64,000 bases of DNA from Cyanoderma ruficeps (lineage: Eukaryota > Chordata > Aves > Passeriformes > Timaliidae). The stretch lies in the NCBI GenBank assembly GCA_008694505.1, contig VZDJ01000116.1:24643666-24707665 (forward strand), read 5' to 3'. The translations under genes were made by a program, and so were the position numbers. The first letter of the stretch is position 1; the number at the start of each line of letters is the position of its first letter. This document shows, piece by piece, positions 14,201 through 27,515 of the stretch. The notes under the pieces were generated by a model, which was given only the letters and a program-made list of their open reading frames with translations, searched no databases and had not been told where the DNA came from.

Positions 14201-14961
14201 CATTTCCGAGCAGAGCCAGTGCTTTCAAATTAGGCAATTTATTGGAACTTAAACTAATTTGTAATTTAAAACTATTCATAACACCATTAGGATTATTTTA
14301 TTTACTGGATGACTGGAAAGTTAATATTGCGACCATGAGTTTCTCAACTTAAAACTGTTTCCAGAATAATAATCACACTGTAAAAACCTGAATATAACCG
14401 TCTTAAAATATGTGTCAGTAAAATTCACAAGCCCAGACAGAGGTACATTCTCCAACATCAGTGTTAGAGAGGATTTATTTGTGATATCAGTCTATTAAAA
14501 CATCAGATTGAGGCCAGCTGAGGAGAGCAGCATTAGGAGTCAGAAATTCCTGTGTTGTCCTTGTTATACCTTTGCTTGAACCTCAGGAGAGAAAGCTGTC
14601 TTTTAAGGTCTTTTAAACATACAGAATGCTTCAGGCACTTACCCCTGCAACCATTAATCACAGAATATTCTACTCTGAAGTACAAAAAGAACAAGCATTT
14701 ATTAGTGCTTTATTCTGAGGGTGTACAAGATTGAGAACCTGGCACTCCAGATCCTCTCATAAACCTACCCAAACAGCATGTGACCTTTCAAAAATGTATG
14801 CTTTGCTAAAGGCTATGTGCACTGACCTTCCCAGACCTGTCCGTGGAGAGGAATTTGACTGACTCAGCACTTGAAATCTGAATCTTTGAAAATCACTTTC
14901 TTTTCTTTGTTTCAATCCCCTTGCCAGCTCATGGTGACTGCATGACAAGTGTATAGTTGAT
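11207..14961. other. Gene-free sequence between LTR relic and CR1
   Basis: No exon recognised. It contains a C-run broken by one A (13151-13166) and a perfect short hairpin CATCTGAT-AAAG-ATCAGATG at 13970-13989 within an AT-rich block (13850-14060). The rest shows no repeat I can name. The first 200 bp may be internal leader sequence of the LTR element. Confidence 0.5.
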
Positions 14962-15140
14962 AGAATAGTGGAATAATGGTTTATGGAACGGCACTTAAAG
15001 ATCACCTCATTGCAACCCCCTGCCATGGGCAGGAACCAGGAACATTTTCCACCTGGCCAGGATGATCAGGGCTCCATCCAACTTGGTGTCAAACATTCCC
15101 ATCCCTAAAGCCTCCCATCTCTGCTCCTGTGCTCAACTCT
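14962..15140 (-). mobile_element. CR1 retrotransposon 3'-end fragment (old)
   Basis: Reads as the reverse complement of an avian CR1 3' end: AGAATAGTGGAATAATGG, then CACTTAAAGATCACCTCATT, CCCCTGCCATGGGCAGG and CATCCAACTTGGTGTC. These blocks fall in the order known for CR1. It is diverged and 5'-truncated and codes for nothing. Confidence 0.85.
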
Positions 15141-18100
15141 CTTAGAAGCAGGGGAGACTTTTTTTTCTTTTGATATTTTGATCATATCCAGACCCAAATT
15201 TCCAAAAGCCTGTGGTGAGCTAACCATCCAACCAGTTGTAATGTCACAGCTACCATTAGAGCTCAAAAGTTATTTCCCTTGGAAAGGCAGAACTCCTCTA
15301 AATAGCAGATCCAGCTGATGTAGGTCCCAGTTACAGCAATATTCCTGCTCTTAAGGTCACCTGCTGGAAGTGTTTGGGCAGTTGTCCAGTGTGCCGGGTT
15401 GGGCAACTGGTGTCATTTAAAAATAACAGTGTGAAAAACAAAATTATTAATAAGTAGGGTTGGTTCACAGGCTGTTCTCAAACCACTGGATCTCTGACTC
15501 ACTACAGAGAACCAGGGGCTGGAGGTGGACAGCCCATGACCCTGACACCACCCCTGGTGCCTTTTTGATAGTGGCAGAAAACGTGTGGGTGTTTGCCAAA
15601 CCACAAAAATCCCAGGGTGCCCGCAGCTCCGGTAAAGGTCTCCAGACTGAAATTCCAAAGGTTCCATTAACAGCTCACTGGTTCCCAGGAAGAGCTTGTT
15701 TAACCAGATTATTTGTCCTCACTGCCCACATTTCAGTGTTCACATATTTATCTTTTCCCTGCACGTATCCTATTGCTACCCAATGGGCCCAGCTAATTTT
15801 TGCAACATCCCACATGCACACGTATTTTTCAGTAAGTGGCAGCCAGATCCACATGACTCATCCTCAGAAATCATCTTTTTTTCTCCACAGCCCCAACGGG
15901 TACAAAATTCCAGCCATCTCCTGACAACCAGCCCCGTTGTTGAGTCCCTGTGGTAAGTGGCTGCTGCAGTCATACATGTGGCAATTAGTGGTGATGGAGA
16001 AAGAGCCTTTTATGCACAATTCCCAGCTGTGAGCAGAGCTGTGACTCTGGCTCTTGGCTGAGCTTATTGACACTCTGCTTGTTTCCCCCTCCACACACGG
16101 GAATGGAGAAGGAGATGAGGTCTGTGTTAAAAACCCAGCACAGGCTCAGTGCTGTTTTCAGCAGAGATTCAGTGAGGCCGCAGCAATATTCGTCCGGTTC
16201 CACGTGACTAAATCACAGAATAGGTAAATAATATGATCTTAAAAGCTTCCCAGAGGAAGCAGTCTGAGAAACAGAGGAAATACAGAACTACAAAGTCTGC
16301 AGGGAGTAAAGTTCTGCCTGTTTATGAGACAACTAAGAAACAGAAAAACCTTTTATGTGTGTGCATGACGCGCAATGATTTCTAATTCTTTTTTCTCCCC
16401 CTCTCTTCCCAGCTCATCACACCCGAAAATAAGGAATGTTTTTCAGACCCTTTTGTCAGACAACAAATATTCCTTTTTCCTCCAAGGCATTGTCTACACC
16501 AAGGCTGTGCAGGACAGCAGGAACTGGATATAATTGCAGAGGGAATAATCAGCTATGCAGAGCTGCTGTCCTCCCACTGGTCATGGTCACACTGAGCCGT
16601 GCTGGGCTCAGCACCAACCTGACCCTGCACACACCTGTGATCATGCAAAGGTGCCCCCACAAAGGTTGGTGGGACACCCCACAGTTTGCAGAGAATCAGC
16701 ACAGAGCAGACATCAAAGGTCACAGAGCAGTGTCCCATTGAAAAAGGCTTGTCCCATAGGGTGGGAATCAGATTTACCAATATACTGCCGTGAGCAATCA
16801 ATAGAAATCCTCTGAACAGTTTGATCTGGAGTTCAATGCTTGCAATGGATGATTTATTTTTTAATACTTTACACATTAGCCTGTCATCATTATTTCTTTT
16901 AAGCCCTGGCTGCCCTGTCTGACAATCAGCTTTAATGGGTACAATCAGGTATGAAAGGGATGTTCATTTCCACAAAAATATGACTAAGTATTTAAAGTGT
17001 CCTTGAGTAAAATTAATAAAAACAAATAGAGAAGTAAATAAAAAGAGGGAGTGAATTACACTGAAAGCCATTTGCACTTTAAAAATATAATCCCATTGAC
17101 GTCCATAGAAATTAAATCAAATGGAGAGCGCTGAAATGAAAATTACCCTTTCATCTACACAAATTATTGGAAAGTAGTTAGAGAAGGTGATTGTTATGCA
17201 AATGTAGATCCAATGCAATCACAAGGCCTGGGAGTATTTTCCAAGAAGGCATGTTAACTCTTTCTAACACATTATATCTGCTTTGTCCAGAAGTCCTTGA
17301 GTCTGGCTTTTCTAATCATCTCCATGTGCTTTGTCTTGAACAGAAATATTGACAGTTATGAGCCTTCACACACAAATACGTTTGATGTTTTTCATGAGTT
17401 ACAAAAGGGGTTGATGAAGAAATGGCTGTTAATGTATATAAGCTTTTGTAAAGCATTTAATGTACTGGCATATGGCACTTGGATTTAAAAAAACCCCACA
17501 ATATACACAAAAAGAATATGCGCAAAAAATATACACAAAAACTATATATTGTAGAAAGTGAGCTCAAATGTAGATGACATATACTTGAGAGACTAAGAGG
17601 TTGTCACACCATCTCCAGGGAAAGGTTTATTCACTTGTTTTATAAAATGTGCAGAAGTCACAAGGGGTAGGTTTGTGCCCACAGAGCAGCAGCAGAGAAT
17701 GAAGCAATGACCTGTATCCCAGAGAGACAGAAAAGCTGGAACCCCTGCACACCCCTGTGCCAGGCTTCCTGCAGAGTGTGGGGGCACAAATGGCCACAGA
17801 CCCCAAATTACCACTTGTCAAACACAAAACTGTCCTGTGGACCAGCTTTAGCTTCGTGGTGTGAATAAGTAGCACTTGGAGGAAGCTGAGAGAGAGAATT
17901 GCCTCACAGGCACCAAGCAAGGCTGTGTGCATGCACAGCTACCACAGAGCAGCCAGACAAGGCTCTGGTGGCTTCCAGCTGCTGGAGGTCTAACCTGAGC
18001 CTCTGGTGTCAAGGCAGAGGAATATCACACCGAGGGAGAGGAATGTTTGGTGGCAAATGATCCAGGCCCAGCAGCAGCAGAGCCACAGCTCAGTTTAGTG

Positions 18101-20200
18101 ACAGCTCCCGTGGGTGCTGTTGATAATTCAGCTAATTCAGCTACAGTCCTTGACACCAATGTTCTCCCGTTGTCCTCACTTTCTGTGCGGCCCCACTGCT
18201 CAAATCTCAAACCATCCCATTTCTTGAGGTGTACAGCCAGCTCCCAAGGTAGCCCAGCCTTCCCAGAGCACCCACCTCCCTCAAACAGCCAGGAAAACCC
18301 TGTTGCACCAGGCTGTTGGCTGGGCCTGCCCCACCTCTGCCATTTGTAGCACCACATCTGCTTAATTTTGGGGATGTTTGCCCTTTCTCGGCTTCTCCAT
18401 ACCCTCTAAAAACCGCCAGAAAACCAAAGAGTCTGCAGCTGCTTTTCCTAGAATTCACTGTTATCAGGAAAGACTCAAAGGATCTCAATATGAGTGCGTG
18501 CAAGAGGAGGTTAAAAGGTGAAGATGTTCTAATTCATGCAGACATGATGAGAACATCTGGTAATGGAGGGACTATTAATCAGCAAAAGGCATAATGAGAG
18601 CTGAAGGGCAAAGCTAGAGCTGGATGAATTAAAGCTAAAAATAAGGCACAAAACATCAGCCATGAAGTTCATTGGGCATTGGAGAAATTTTCTGAGAGTA
18701 TGGGGTCTGTGTTGCTCAAACTCTCCCTAAAGGTTGTAAGATTTAAGGGCTGGTTGACTCCGGAATAAATTCTGCTCTTCACTAAGGGTTTACAGGCTTT
18801 AAGTTATGATTGAAGCTGCTTGTGCCATACAAAGGGAAAGTTCCCCTTTCCTAAGGAAAATACACTCCTGTGGAAGTGGGGGGAGGATAAACTCATGTGT
18901 GCATTAAGAGTTAAACCCTGCATCACTGTCTGATGTACATGCCTTTCTTCCTTGCCTGGGATTTGATTGTGCATCTCGCTAAAGAATTTCTACTTCTGTT
19001 TAAAGCCATGGGTAGAGATGAGCCACGTGCCGCATCCCTGGGTTACGAGCACACGGATTTCAGATTGAGCCTGGCATAAATGGATCTGCGATGACAGAGG
19101 CTCAGAAGGGAGATTAATTTAAACTACAGGGACAGCAGCTGAGCATTTCCTAAACAAAAGACTCCTGGAACAAATACTGGCACGTTTAAAAGCTAGACAG
19201 AAGGAATTCAAGAGCACTGAGTGTGTTCACTGTACTTGCTAAAAGCATGTCACACTCCTCATGCTATTTTAATCAGGCAGCAATACACAGGATTAAGACA
19301 CACTTCTCCCACCAGACTGTCTCTTCTCCGTGTGCCTCTGCTCCTGCTCCATCTGTAACTTTTCCCAGCATAAAGAGAAGTTGCCACACAGCAGAGGAAT
19401 TACGCAGATTTTATTTTAAGGTGAAGGAAGGCAAGAATTCTAGCTCTACGTGAGTTAAATAAGGGACCTGCTCCCACACTGAGGGATCGTCACGGAAAGG
19501 CTCCTGCTGGCGACAGCACACTGTGTATGTGACCTGTACTTCAGCACAATTTTTTGTAACCAGTCCAACATACCTGAAACAGCAATGGAAATTACAAAAA
19601 TTCAGTTTAGCCTTCCAGTTTGGTTTTGTTTTGTTTTGGCATCTGTTGTTAAAAAACAGGTGATTTTTTCCTACTCATTGAATTTATTTCTTGAATGTTA
19701 TCCCAGAGGGGAGTTAGAACTGTGTGAAAGCCTTAAATGGATCCCATAGCTGGCCAAAAAAAAAAAAAAGCTCTGCTGCAATAAAACATTTACAATGTTC
19801 TTATTAATATTACAAAATAATTTTTGCTTTCTGTCTATCACAATCCTACTCAAATCCCAGCACCTGAATCTTCCCAAAGGGGTCCGTGGCATATGAGAAT
19901 ACCTATTTCCAAAGCAGACTTTTGGTTGGGTAAGGAACAGCACTGAAACCCCCTGAGCCCACAAAGCTGGGTCTCTCAAGTACCTGCTCAAATCTCCCCA
20001 CTCCTGTCCTGAAGCCACAGCCCTGCACATTTTTGCTTTCCCAGTGCTGGCAGCTGCCTCTTTGCAGTTCATGTAAGTGGTGTTGCAGCTCAGTGCACTG
20101 CCAGGCAGGATGGTTCTTCCTTCTTGCTCCATAAATAGTCAGTTTAGAGGTAGGAAATTAAAAAATCCACTAAAAACTTGGCCTAAGATGAACTTTATAA
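15141..20200. other. Gene-free stretch
   Basis: No recognised repeat or exon. A block at 17040-17230 is AT-rich with an octamer-like ATGCAAAT and reads like a possible conserved non-coding element. A-rich runs are at about 17487 and 19744. GC is higher at 16550-16760 and 18050-18350, but frames there show no protein-like features. Confidence 0.5.
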
Positions 20201-20201
20201 G

Positions 20202-20237
20202 AAAAAAAAAGGGGGGGTGGTGGGGTGAGGAGGAGGG
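20202..20237 (+). repeat. A-run followed by G-rich tract
   Basis: An A9 run is followed by G7, then GGTGGGG, GAGG, AGG and AGGG. The G-rich part (20211-20237) has enough clustered G-runs to form a G-quadruplex on the plus strand. Confidence 0.7.
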
Positions 20238-20690
20238 TTTATTGGAGTAAAACGAAAAAGAATCTACAAAAATTTCAATCTGAGCTGTGCTTTGCCCATC
20301 TGGGGCAGCTTCAGCTTTTCATCCAACATCAAGATATAACATGTCAGTATGAAAAGCCAAGGTTGCTTTTTGAAGAAAAAAAAACACAGCAACATGAAAA
20401 TTAACTACGTGGACAACTTTGGAGTGGAGCTTTTTCAAAATGCTGAGGAAAGGCAGGTTTTGACATTCCTTCTCCTTCACCTCTGGCAGAATCTGTTCCC
20501 TAAGTTAAATTGCAATTCACAAGTAATTTCTCTCCTCCCCATGCTCTCAGGAAACCTTTCAGCCTTGTGGATCTGCTGCTCACAAAACAGATTTGAAAGA
20601 TTTAAAGTGCATAGGAGTTGCTACTGCTCAGAGCTGAAATAATATAAGCAGGAAGAAGTAACAAAAAAAAAAAAAAGGAAAATTACTTTT

Positions 20691-20955
20691 CCCATGTTCA
20701 GCAATGATAGGAAAAGGGGGAGTGTTTTTTGATTAAAAGAGGTGAGATTTAGATCAGATGTTGGGAAGAAATTCTTTACTCGGAGAGTGGTGTGGCACTG
20801 GGACAGGTTGTCCAGGGAAACTATGGGTGCCTCATCCCTGGAAGTGCTCCAGACCAGGCTGGACCTGGATGGGGCTTGGAGCAACCTGGATAGTGGAAGG
20901 TGTCCCTGCCCATGCCAAGGGGTGGAACATGATAGTCTTTAAGATTTTGTGATGA
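20691..20955 (+). mobile_element. CR1 retrotransposon 3'-end fragment
   Basis: Plus-orientation CR1: GATTTAGATCAGATGTTGGG, AAGAAATTCTTTACT, GGCACTGGGACAGGTTG, CATCCCTGGAAGTG, CAGGCTGGACCTGGATGGGG and GTGTCCCTGCCCATG appear in CR1 order. The copy is 5'-truncated, which is typical of CR1, and its last ~25 bp are degraded. It is better preserved than the 14.96-kb copy. Confidence 0.93.
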
Positions 20956-21369
20956 CTAGGATCTCCTCAATGTAATAGTCCAAATAAAAGCCCAGGTGTT
21001 CACCTGATGGGATCTGAGTCCTCAGCCAGGGGTTTCCAACAGTGTTTCTTCAGATGACCTCATGGAACAAAGGATTAGGATGGAGCATCCTCTCCTTTTC
21101 CCATTCCTCCCTACATTTTTTTTTTCGGTGTTAGGAAAGAAAGGACATCTGTAGCATCAGAAAAGGGGAGATGGAGGGAAATGGCTCCTTTGTCCTCTCA
21201 GCTACACCTCCTCACCCTCCCGGCAACCTCCTCTCCAGATGATGGCCATCAGGTACACTCTGTGCCCATCCATATAAATAGATCCGTTGCCCATAAGGAG
21301 CAAATCATGCTCACACAGGAGCTGGGACACTGAGTTTAATCTCTGAGTTCATGTTCCTCAATTAACTTC

Positions 21370-21690
21370 AATATTCCCCGGGGTTGTCATGCCGACAGAC
21401 CCACGGCGCCGCTGGGATAATGACTCTGTTCCTCTGAGCAGCGACTGCTCCTCCTCATGGCGACCAAACTCCAGGCCAGTCCCTGCCTGCTGCACCCAGG
21501 CAGAGCCTCGCTGAGGACAGCAGAGCTGGGCTCGGGATCTCCTGTTGGCATTTCTGTGCCCGCAGTTGAGGGCTGCACCCTCACACCGCTGCCAAGGGTT
21601 TCCCCGGTGAGCAGATCCCTCCCGTCACGAGCCCTCAGCTCAAACAGGTCACTGCAAGCCTCTGGAAGGAACAAGAAAAATCACCCCAGC
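21370..21690. other. GC-rich block
   Basis: GC- and CpG-richer than its surroundings, with open frames of 81 codons (plus, 21457-21702) and 95 codons (minus, 21387-21674). CCCCG|GTGAGC at about 21606 looks like a splice donor on the plus strand, but no matching acceptor or related protein is recognised. Exon, promoter and chance are all open. Part of it (21526-21554) matches 24081-24109. Confidence 0.4.
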
Positions 21691-22450
21691 AGTGCCAAGT
21701 AAGAAGAAGAAATGCCATATAGTCCCCTGCAAAAAAAATTTGGTATTTTCAATCAATGAAAGCAGAAAATTCTGAAATTAAATGGATTCATCCTGTCCAG
21801 GCTGCTGCTCTTCTCAGAGGGTGGCAATGCTGTCCAGACCATGCTGCATGACTGAAGCAGCAGCTGGGCTACCTTGGGGCTTGCAGTGCCCAATGCCAAG
21901 TGGCAAACACAAACAGCAAAAAGCCCAGCTGTCCTCTTGTCACTATGGTTTTAGTTCATAAAAGAGACTAAATCAAATTCTCTTCCAGGTAAGTCCAACT
22001 GACATGGCGAGGAGTGATCCTGGGGAGGGCTTTAGACTTTAAGTGCTTGTTGACATTTTTCAGAGAAACGTTGCCAGAAATCTTGGCTGTCACCTAAACA
22101 GAAATTGTAGTACAGAGTATCTGTAGTCCATAAAAATTTGTATTCTGACTAAAAGATGAAAGCCACACAAATCTGAAAGATTCTTCCGGGCTGCTCCCTG
22201 GCAGTTTAAATTTAGGACTTGAAGGGAAAACTAAGGTACCTCCCCTAGCTAATCACTAGACCTCCCCTCAATAAATAGATTCAGCTAAATATTCAGAGCA
22301 TGTACAATTTCTGTCCATGTCTCTCTTCCAGGAGCTCTGCTTCAAATTCAACAGCTTCAACAGGAGCCTCTCCAACTTGCAATTGAATAAACCTGGTGAT
22401 AATTTAATGATAACATGGTCCTGTCCTCCAGCAAGGGGGAAGGCTCAGCA

Positions 22451-22483
22451 ATGAGACCTGAAATAATGAGACCTGAAATAATG
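22451..22483. repeat. 15-bp tandem duplication
   Basis: ATGAGACCTGAAATA occurs twice in a row (22451-22465, 22466-22480), followed by a partial third unit (ATG). Confidence 0.95.
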
Positions 22484-22489
22484 GCTGGG

Positions 22490-23395
22490 CTTTGGTGGTT
22501 CTGGGTGTCCAGGCCTTGCACAAGTTAAAAAGGGAAGCCACAGTGGCATTAGGTGAATACCACAGTGGGCAAGAGCAGACTGGCTCCTGGTTCTCCTCCT
22601 GTTCCTCCTCCAGTCCTCAAACCTGGTGATTTTCTACTCTGATAGCTGAGCACAGGGTTACACAGGAATTCAACTTGAACTAAGACTGTCTCATGCAGAA
22701 CCCCATCTGCAATGGCAAATAATTTGTGGTCTAAAGGATTATTCTAATCATTTTGTAACAAAGTAAAGAATACAGTGAATTTGGGGAAAATATTTGTTTT
22801 GTCAACATTTGGCTGATATGACAAGATTTCAAAGGAAAAGTTGTGAAAATCCTTCATTGTTTCAACTGCAATCCAGTTCCATGAATCATTTGCAAAGAAG
22901 CACCTGGGTCTACCCCACCACCTGGGTTTCTAACCTGTGGGACAATTACAAAATAAATCCCCCAGGCTGGATTAATTAAAATCTGGCTGGAATAACCTGG
23001 CGCTTTCCAAGATTATGACAGAAAGGAGTGTAGTAGAGAAACAGTTCATCAGCAAAATGACAACAGCTGGCCAATTTTACTTTTGAATGTATATCAGCAC
23101 TGCTGGCCTTTGTCAGACAGACTGCAAAGAGTGAGTGGAGGCTCTTTTTAAATGTGCTCGTTTCCACTGGCAACCAATGGAGCAAAAGGACAATCAGATT
23201 TAATCAGCTGATCTCAATGTGCCACGCTCAAAGTAGTTTTCTTTAAATGATTTAAGAGACAAAAGGAGGGTGAGAAAAGTCAAGCAATAAATTGTAACGG
23301 TTCTCATTAATTGCTGTGAATCAACTGTTTCATAGTTTAATTTTGTTAGGAACTTCTGAGCTTTTCATATTTTCATCAGATAAAATCATATTTTT
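22490..23395. other. Gene-free sequence
   Basis: AT-rich unique sequence without a recognised repeat or exon. The part at 23270-23350 has several TAATT/ATTA words. Confidence 0.5.
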
Positions 23396-23399
23396 TTTT

Positions 23400-23790
23400 C
23401 CCAAGCGAAGCCACCAAACTTAGATGTAGGCTCCAATATCCCTTTGTTTGGATGCTGATATTTTCAACTCCATTTTCCCCGGAACTGCAAATAATCAAAA
23501 TACCTTTTCCTGTCTAAAATGCCATCTGCATTTTTCTTAAATAACTCTCTGTACGTGAATCATCTGTATTTTTTTACGCTGCTGCCGAAACGACGTGGAA
23601 AACCTTCCACCCAAACTGGAAATGCAACGAGCCTGGATGACATTTGCAAAGAACTCCTCCTCAGAACCGTTTTCCACCTAACCTTTAATAAGCGCATTTT
23701 CCATATATTTATTAATGTCATCAGAAGAAGAACACGATGTTCTGGAACGAAATACTTACGGAATTTCTGTGTCTTTGTTGCGTAGGGCTC
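23400..23790. other. AT-rich block with retained CpGs, possible conserved element
   Basis: Although AT-rich overall, this block keeps many isolated CG dinucleotides (for example TTTACGCTGCTGCCGAAACG, ACGTGG, GCAACGAGC, AACCG, AAGCGC, CACGATG, TTACGG, TTGCGTAG). The flanks have few. In vertebrates, methylated CpGs decay, so clustered survival suggests an unmethylated or constrained sequence. A plus-strand frame of 88 codons crosses it but has no recognised similarity. Conservation cannot be judged from one sequence. Confidence 0.4.
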
Positions 23791-24110
23791 CTGGTTCCAA
23801 GAACCATTCAGAGGCTTTTAAACTGTTCACCATGTCACTCCTGTCAAGTGGCACTTTTCAAGTGCTGAGCTCTCTGCCTTTTTTTTTTTCCTCCCAGTGC
23901 ATTAATGTGCACTGGCATAGTTTTTCCTTGAAATTTAAAGGGACTTGCAACAGCACCACAGAACACATCCACCTCACAGACCTTACATTACTCTAGCTTG
24001 GTTTAATTTTTAAACAGATCTAAATCTTCGTATGTCCTTTTCAGACTCAGCTTCCAGCTCAGCATGTTCAGGGGCAGCTCCTGGGCTCAGGATCTCCTGT
24101 TTGCATTTCC

Positions 24111-24191
24111 CCATGTTCAGGTAATCATAGGACAAGGGGGAGCATTTTTTGACTAAAAGCGGAGAGATTTAGATCAGACGTTGGGAAGAAA
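24111..24191 (+). mobile_element. Short CR1 fragment
   Basis: GGACAAGGGGGAGCATTTTT, GAGATTTAGATCAGACG and TTGGGAAGAAAC match the start of the CR1 copy at 20691 and lie in the same orientation. It stops abruptly after GGGAAGAAAC. The two copies also share CCATGTTCAG before the CR1 body. Confidence 0.85.
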
Positions 24192-27100
24192 CATCACCGC
24201 TGACTCACAGCCAGCGTGGAACCAAACCTCTTATTCTCTCTTCCGTGCAGCTTTCCTATTTGTATTTCTCCACCCCATATTAACCCTCACATTCTTCTTT
24301 TTTTGCCTTTGTAATTTTGCCTATTCATTAGCAAACGGGCACACGTGCAGTGGTGTTTCTCTCTGCAGGAACTGTAACATGCTCTGGTGCCCTGATGTGC
24401 CAGTGACACATTTTTGTGAGTGTGGTATTTCTCCAGGTTTATTTTACCCCACTCCTGGGCGATGCCCAGTGAGTTTGCTTTGAGGAATGTGAGTAGAAAT
24501 GGAGATCCTTGCACTCACATCCTGTAAGTTTGTTTGTTTTACTTGCTTCCTTCTGATTTCCCCTGCCACTTTCTTAATCCATATTTTTTTCTGTTTTCTT
24601 CCATGATTCCTTTCAAGCTGTTCCCCAAATGCGCATTTCAATAGTCTAACACTGTATTTCTTCATAGCTGTCAGGGGGAAAGAACATAAAGCAAACAAAA
24701 CACTTGCTCTTTGATGAGAGAAAAGTTTGTCTCATGTTTTCCGAGCCACCACCTTGCGATGAGATTTCACCAGCTGGGAATTTGACATGATAGCCTAAAG
24801 TGAGAGTAGGATGTGCACTGCCAGCACACACTGTTCTCAGAGCCTGCAAACCAGTTCCAGTTCCTCTTTGAAACAGATCTGTTGTTTCAAGTGTTTGTCA
24901 ATATTCATGGCCTTTTCTCAGCAGTTGCACAATTCTTCGCTTTTAATGAGGAGGCTGAAACGTTGGTAAACAGGTTGAGGAAGGTGTAAGATAATAAAAA
25001 GGTCAGACTGAACAAAGATTGCACCGCGTTAAGGAGGAATGTAAAATTATTCTTTGTGATTTTTTCAGTAAAAAAACAATGAACCAATCCAAATTTCTGC
25101 ATTCTAAGGAAAGACAGTCATTCTCTGCTGGACTGTGGGTGAGGTGTGCTGCTGGTACACGTGAAAAGCAGGTCAGGAAAACATTAAATGCATTGCAAAG
25201 TGCTGATCAAAACATCCTTTCAACCATTCGCTGCTGGTAAGACAGCAAGAACAGGAGATCAAAGTTCAAGCAGGTTTTTAATTAGATGCCTTGCTTACCG
25301 TGCTGTGTCAGACACATGGTAAGAAGAAAGTTTTCTCATCTGCAGCCATGCTCTGCACAGCACTTTATCTCCTCTAGCATGGCAGAAGCTGGCCTGATGC
25401 AGAGGGAGGCTGACACAAATATAAATATGTAACAGCACAGAGACATTCAGGGTCCTGCCATTGCCTTTCCCCACGCTGGGCACAGCCAGGCTCTGACCCC
25501 AGGCTGAGGTCACCCACCTTTTGGAAACAACATTTTCATTTGTTTTGGATCCTGACAAAGCACAGCTCCCAGGTTCATGGTGGTTTGCCACAAAGTAAAC
25601 AAGCCCAAAGGTGAAAATAGAGGTGTTAGAGCTGGACCTCAAGAGACGGGACCAGGACTGGCCACAGGACTGGCAAGAAGCTGCTCTAGCAATAAGGTTT
25701 CATATCCTGCTTGCTTCTTTCATACTAATTAATTTTTCACTCTGAGGAGGAAGGAGGGCTATTCATTTTATAAGATTAAACAACAGATCAATAAGGGGAA
25801 ACTATGATTCATTCAGTACTTGACGACAGATTAAATAAAAAGCATCATTCTGGGTCTGCTCTAAAGTAAAAAAATTAAAAGATAAAAGTAGATGTCTAGG
25901 GAGATATAAAATCACAGCAGTTTTCCTCCCTTTCCTCCTTTTCTGTCTCATTAAAGCAGAAATTACAAATGGTTTTGTTATCCTGTGTTCCGCAGACAAG
26001 CATCATGACGGGCGAACAGTAAAGCCATTATTTTTAATGAAATTCATACAACTGTAAGAATACAAATGTAAAGGTGAAGCAAAGAAAACTTTGGGGAGAA
26101 GAGTGTTGCATTCCACATAAGCCTCAAAACATTGTCTGAGTCACTAAAGTGAGATTTAGCAGAGAAGGGCGGCAGCTCTCCAAAGTGTTTTACAAACCAT
26201 GAGCCAGATTTGCTGTTCTTCTCATCTGCTGTCCTTCAGCCAACTCTGTTGCTAAATCCACTACACAACAATTTGTCAGGGACTTGAAGTTATTGCAGCT
26301 TCTCCATGCTTGTTGGAGAGATTATCAGACAGATATCCTGTCAAACTGCTTACTGCCCAGAGTTTTGGGCTAACAGTGAGCAAGTAACCTTTCCTGGAAA
26401 TATTTGTGGCTTGATGAGCTAAATGCCATATCAATAGGGGACTGTCTACTGGTTTGGAGGTGATCTGTTCAGCTAGAGGAGGCCAGGGATTTTCCATCCT
26501 GAAACTCAGGAGATTGCCACACAACTACTCTTGATCTTCTCGACTCCACACAACTCATATCCACAAGACGGAGCACACTGAGAGAGGAATATGACACTGA
26601 ATATCTCTGAATTATAATAATTAGGCTCCAGCTGCTTTCATCATCCTCTGATGGGGATAGAAACCAAACCCACTCAATTCCAAACACAGTGAAAGGCATC
26701 CTTCTTGTCCGTGGCAATGACTTTTGAAATGTGTCTTGCACTGGTGCATAGAAATATTAAAAATGTGCATGCTTGCTTCTGTGAAGAGCCAAATATTGTG
26801 CAACACAATATTGAATTTCAGTAATTAATTACCCGCTGCCAAAGTCAGCTGTGGTTTTCCTGAAATGCTCACAGTTGTTTCAGCTAGTCTCTATGGCTCT
26901 GTCTCAAAGCCCTTCAAAATGGATCAAAATCTCTCCATTGGCTTCAAGTGGTCTTAAAGCTGATCCTCACTGTCAGGGAGGCTGCTGGAAAAAAAAAATA
27001 AAAGAGACCAAGAGACTAGTCTTATTCACAGAGGAATAGAAATGGGAGTTTTGGAGTACAACATTAATTAAAGTATCAGTTAAAAATATAGGAAGTTACT

Positions 27101-27515
27101 TCTACTGCTACTAAGAGAGAAAATACATGTAAAAATCATCTCTGGACCTTGAAGCAGTCTGAGGAATTTCTGTTAGCTTTGCTGCCCAAAGCCAGCTGGA
27201 ATTGGAGAACTGGAAATGTGTTTTCTTTTCCCTGCAACTGAAGTAAAATAATGTCTCATCAAAATGTTCTGCAGGTGGTAGATTTCTTTTGAACAATAAT
27301 TTCAGGGGAGAACTGAAATAGTTTGATTTTTTTATGAATGTTACTTTGGTGCTTTATGGGAGTGGAAGCTTGGCTTCTTTACACTTTACACAGAAAAAGC
27401 AGCAGCCAGACCTGGAAAAACCTGCAGTTTAAAGGAATGTGATCTCAGTGCTGTAACCAGACCTGGAGAACCAGGAAAAAACTATGGGAGTAAAGGAATC
27501 CCAGGAAAAAAAAAT
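24192..27515. other. Gene-free stretch
   Basis: No repeat or exon recognised. Several 70-115-codon frames are scattered here without splice-site support or protein-like composition. Confidence 0.5.

Noticed and set aside
20742..20952. Two plus-strand frames over the 20.7-kb CR1
   Set aside because: They translate the CR1 3' region, which is non-coding in that orientation and frame.
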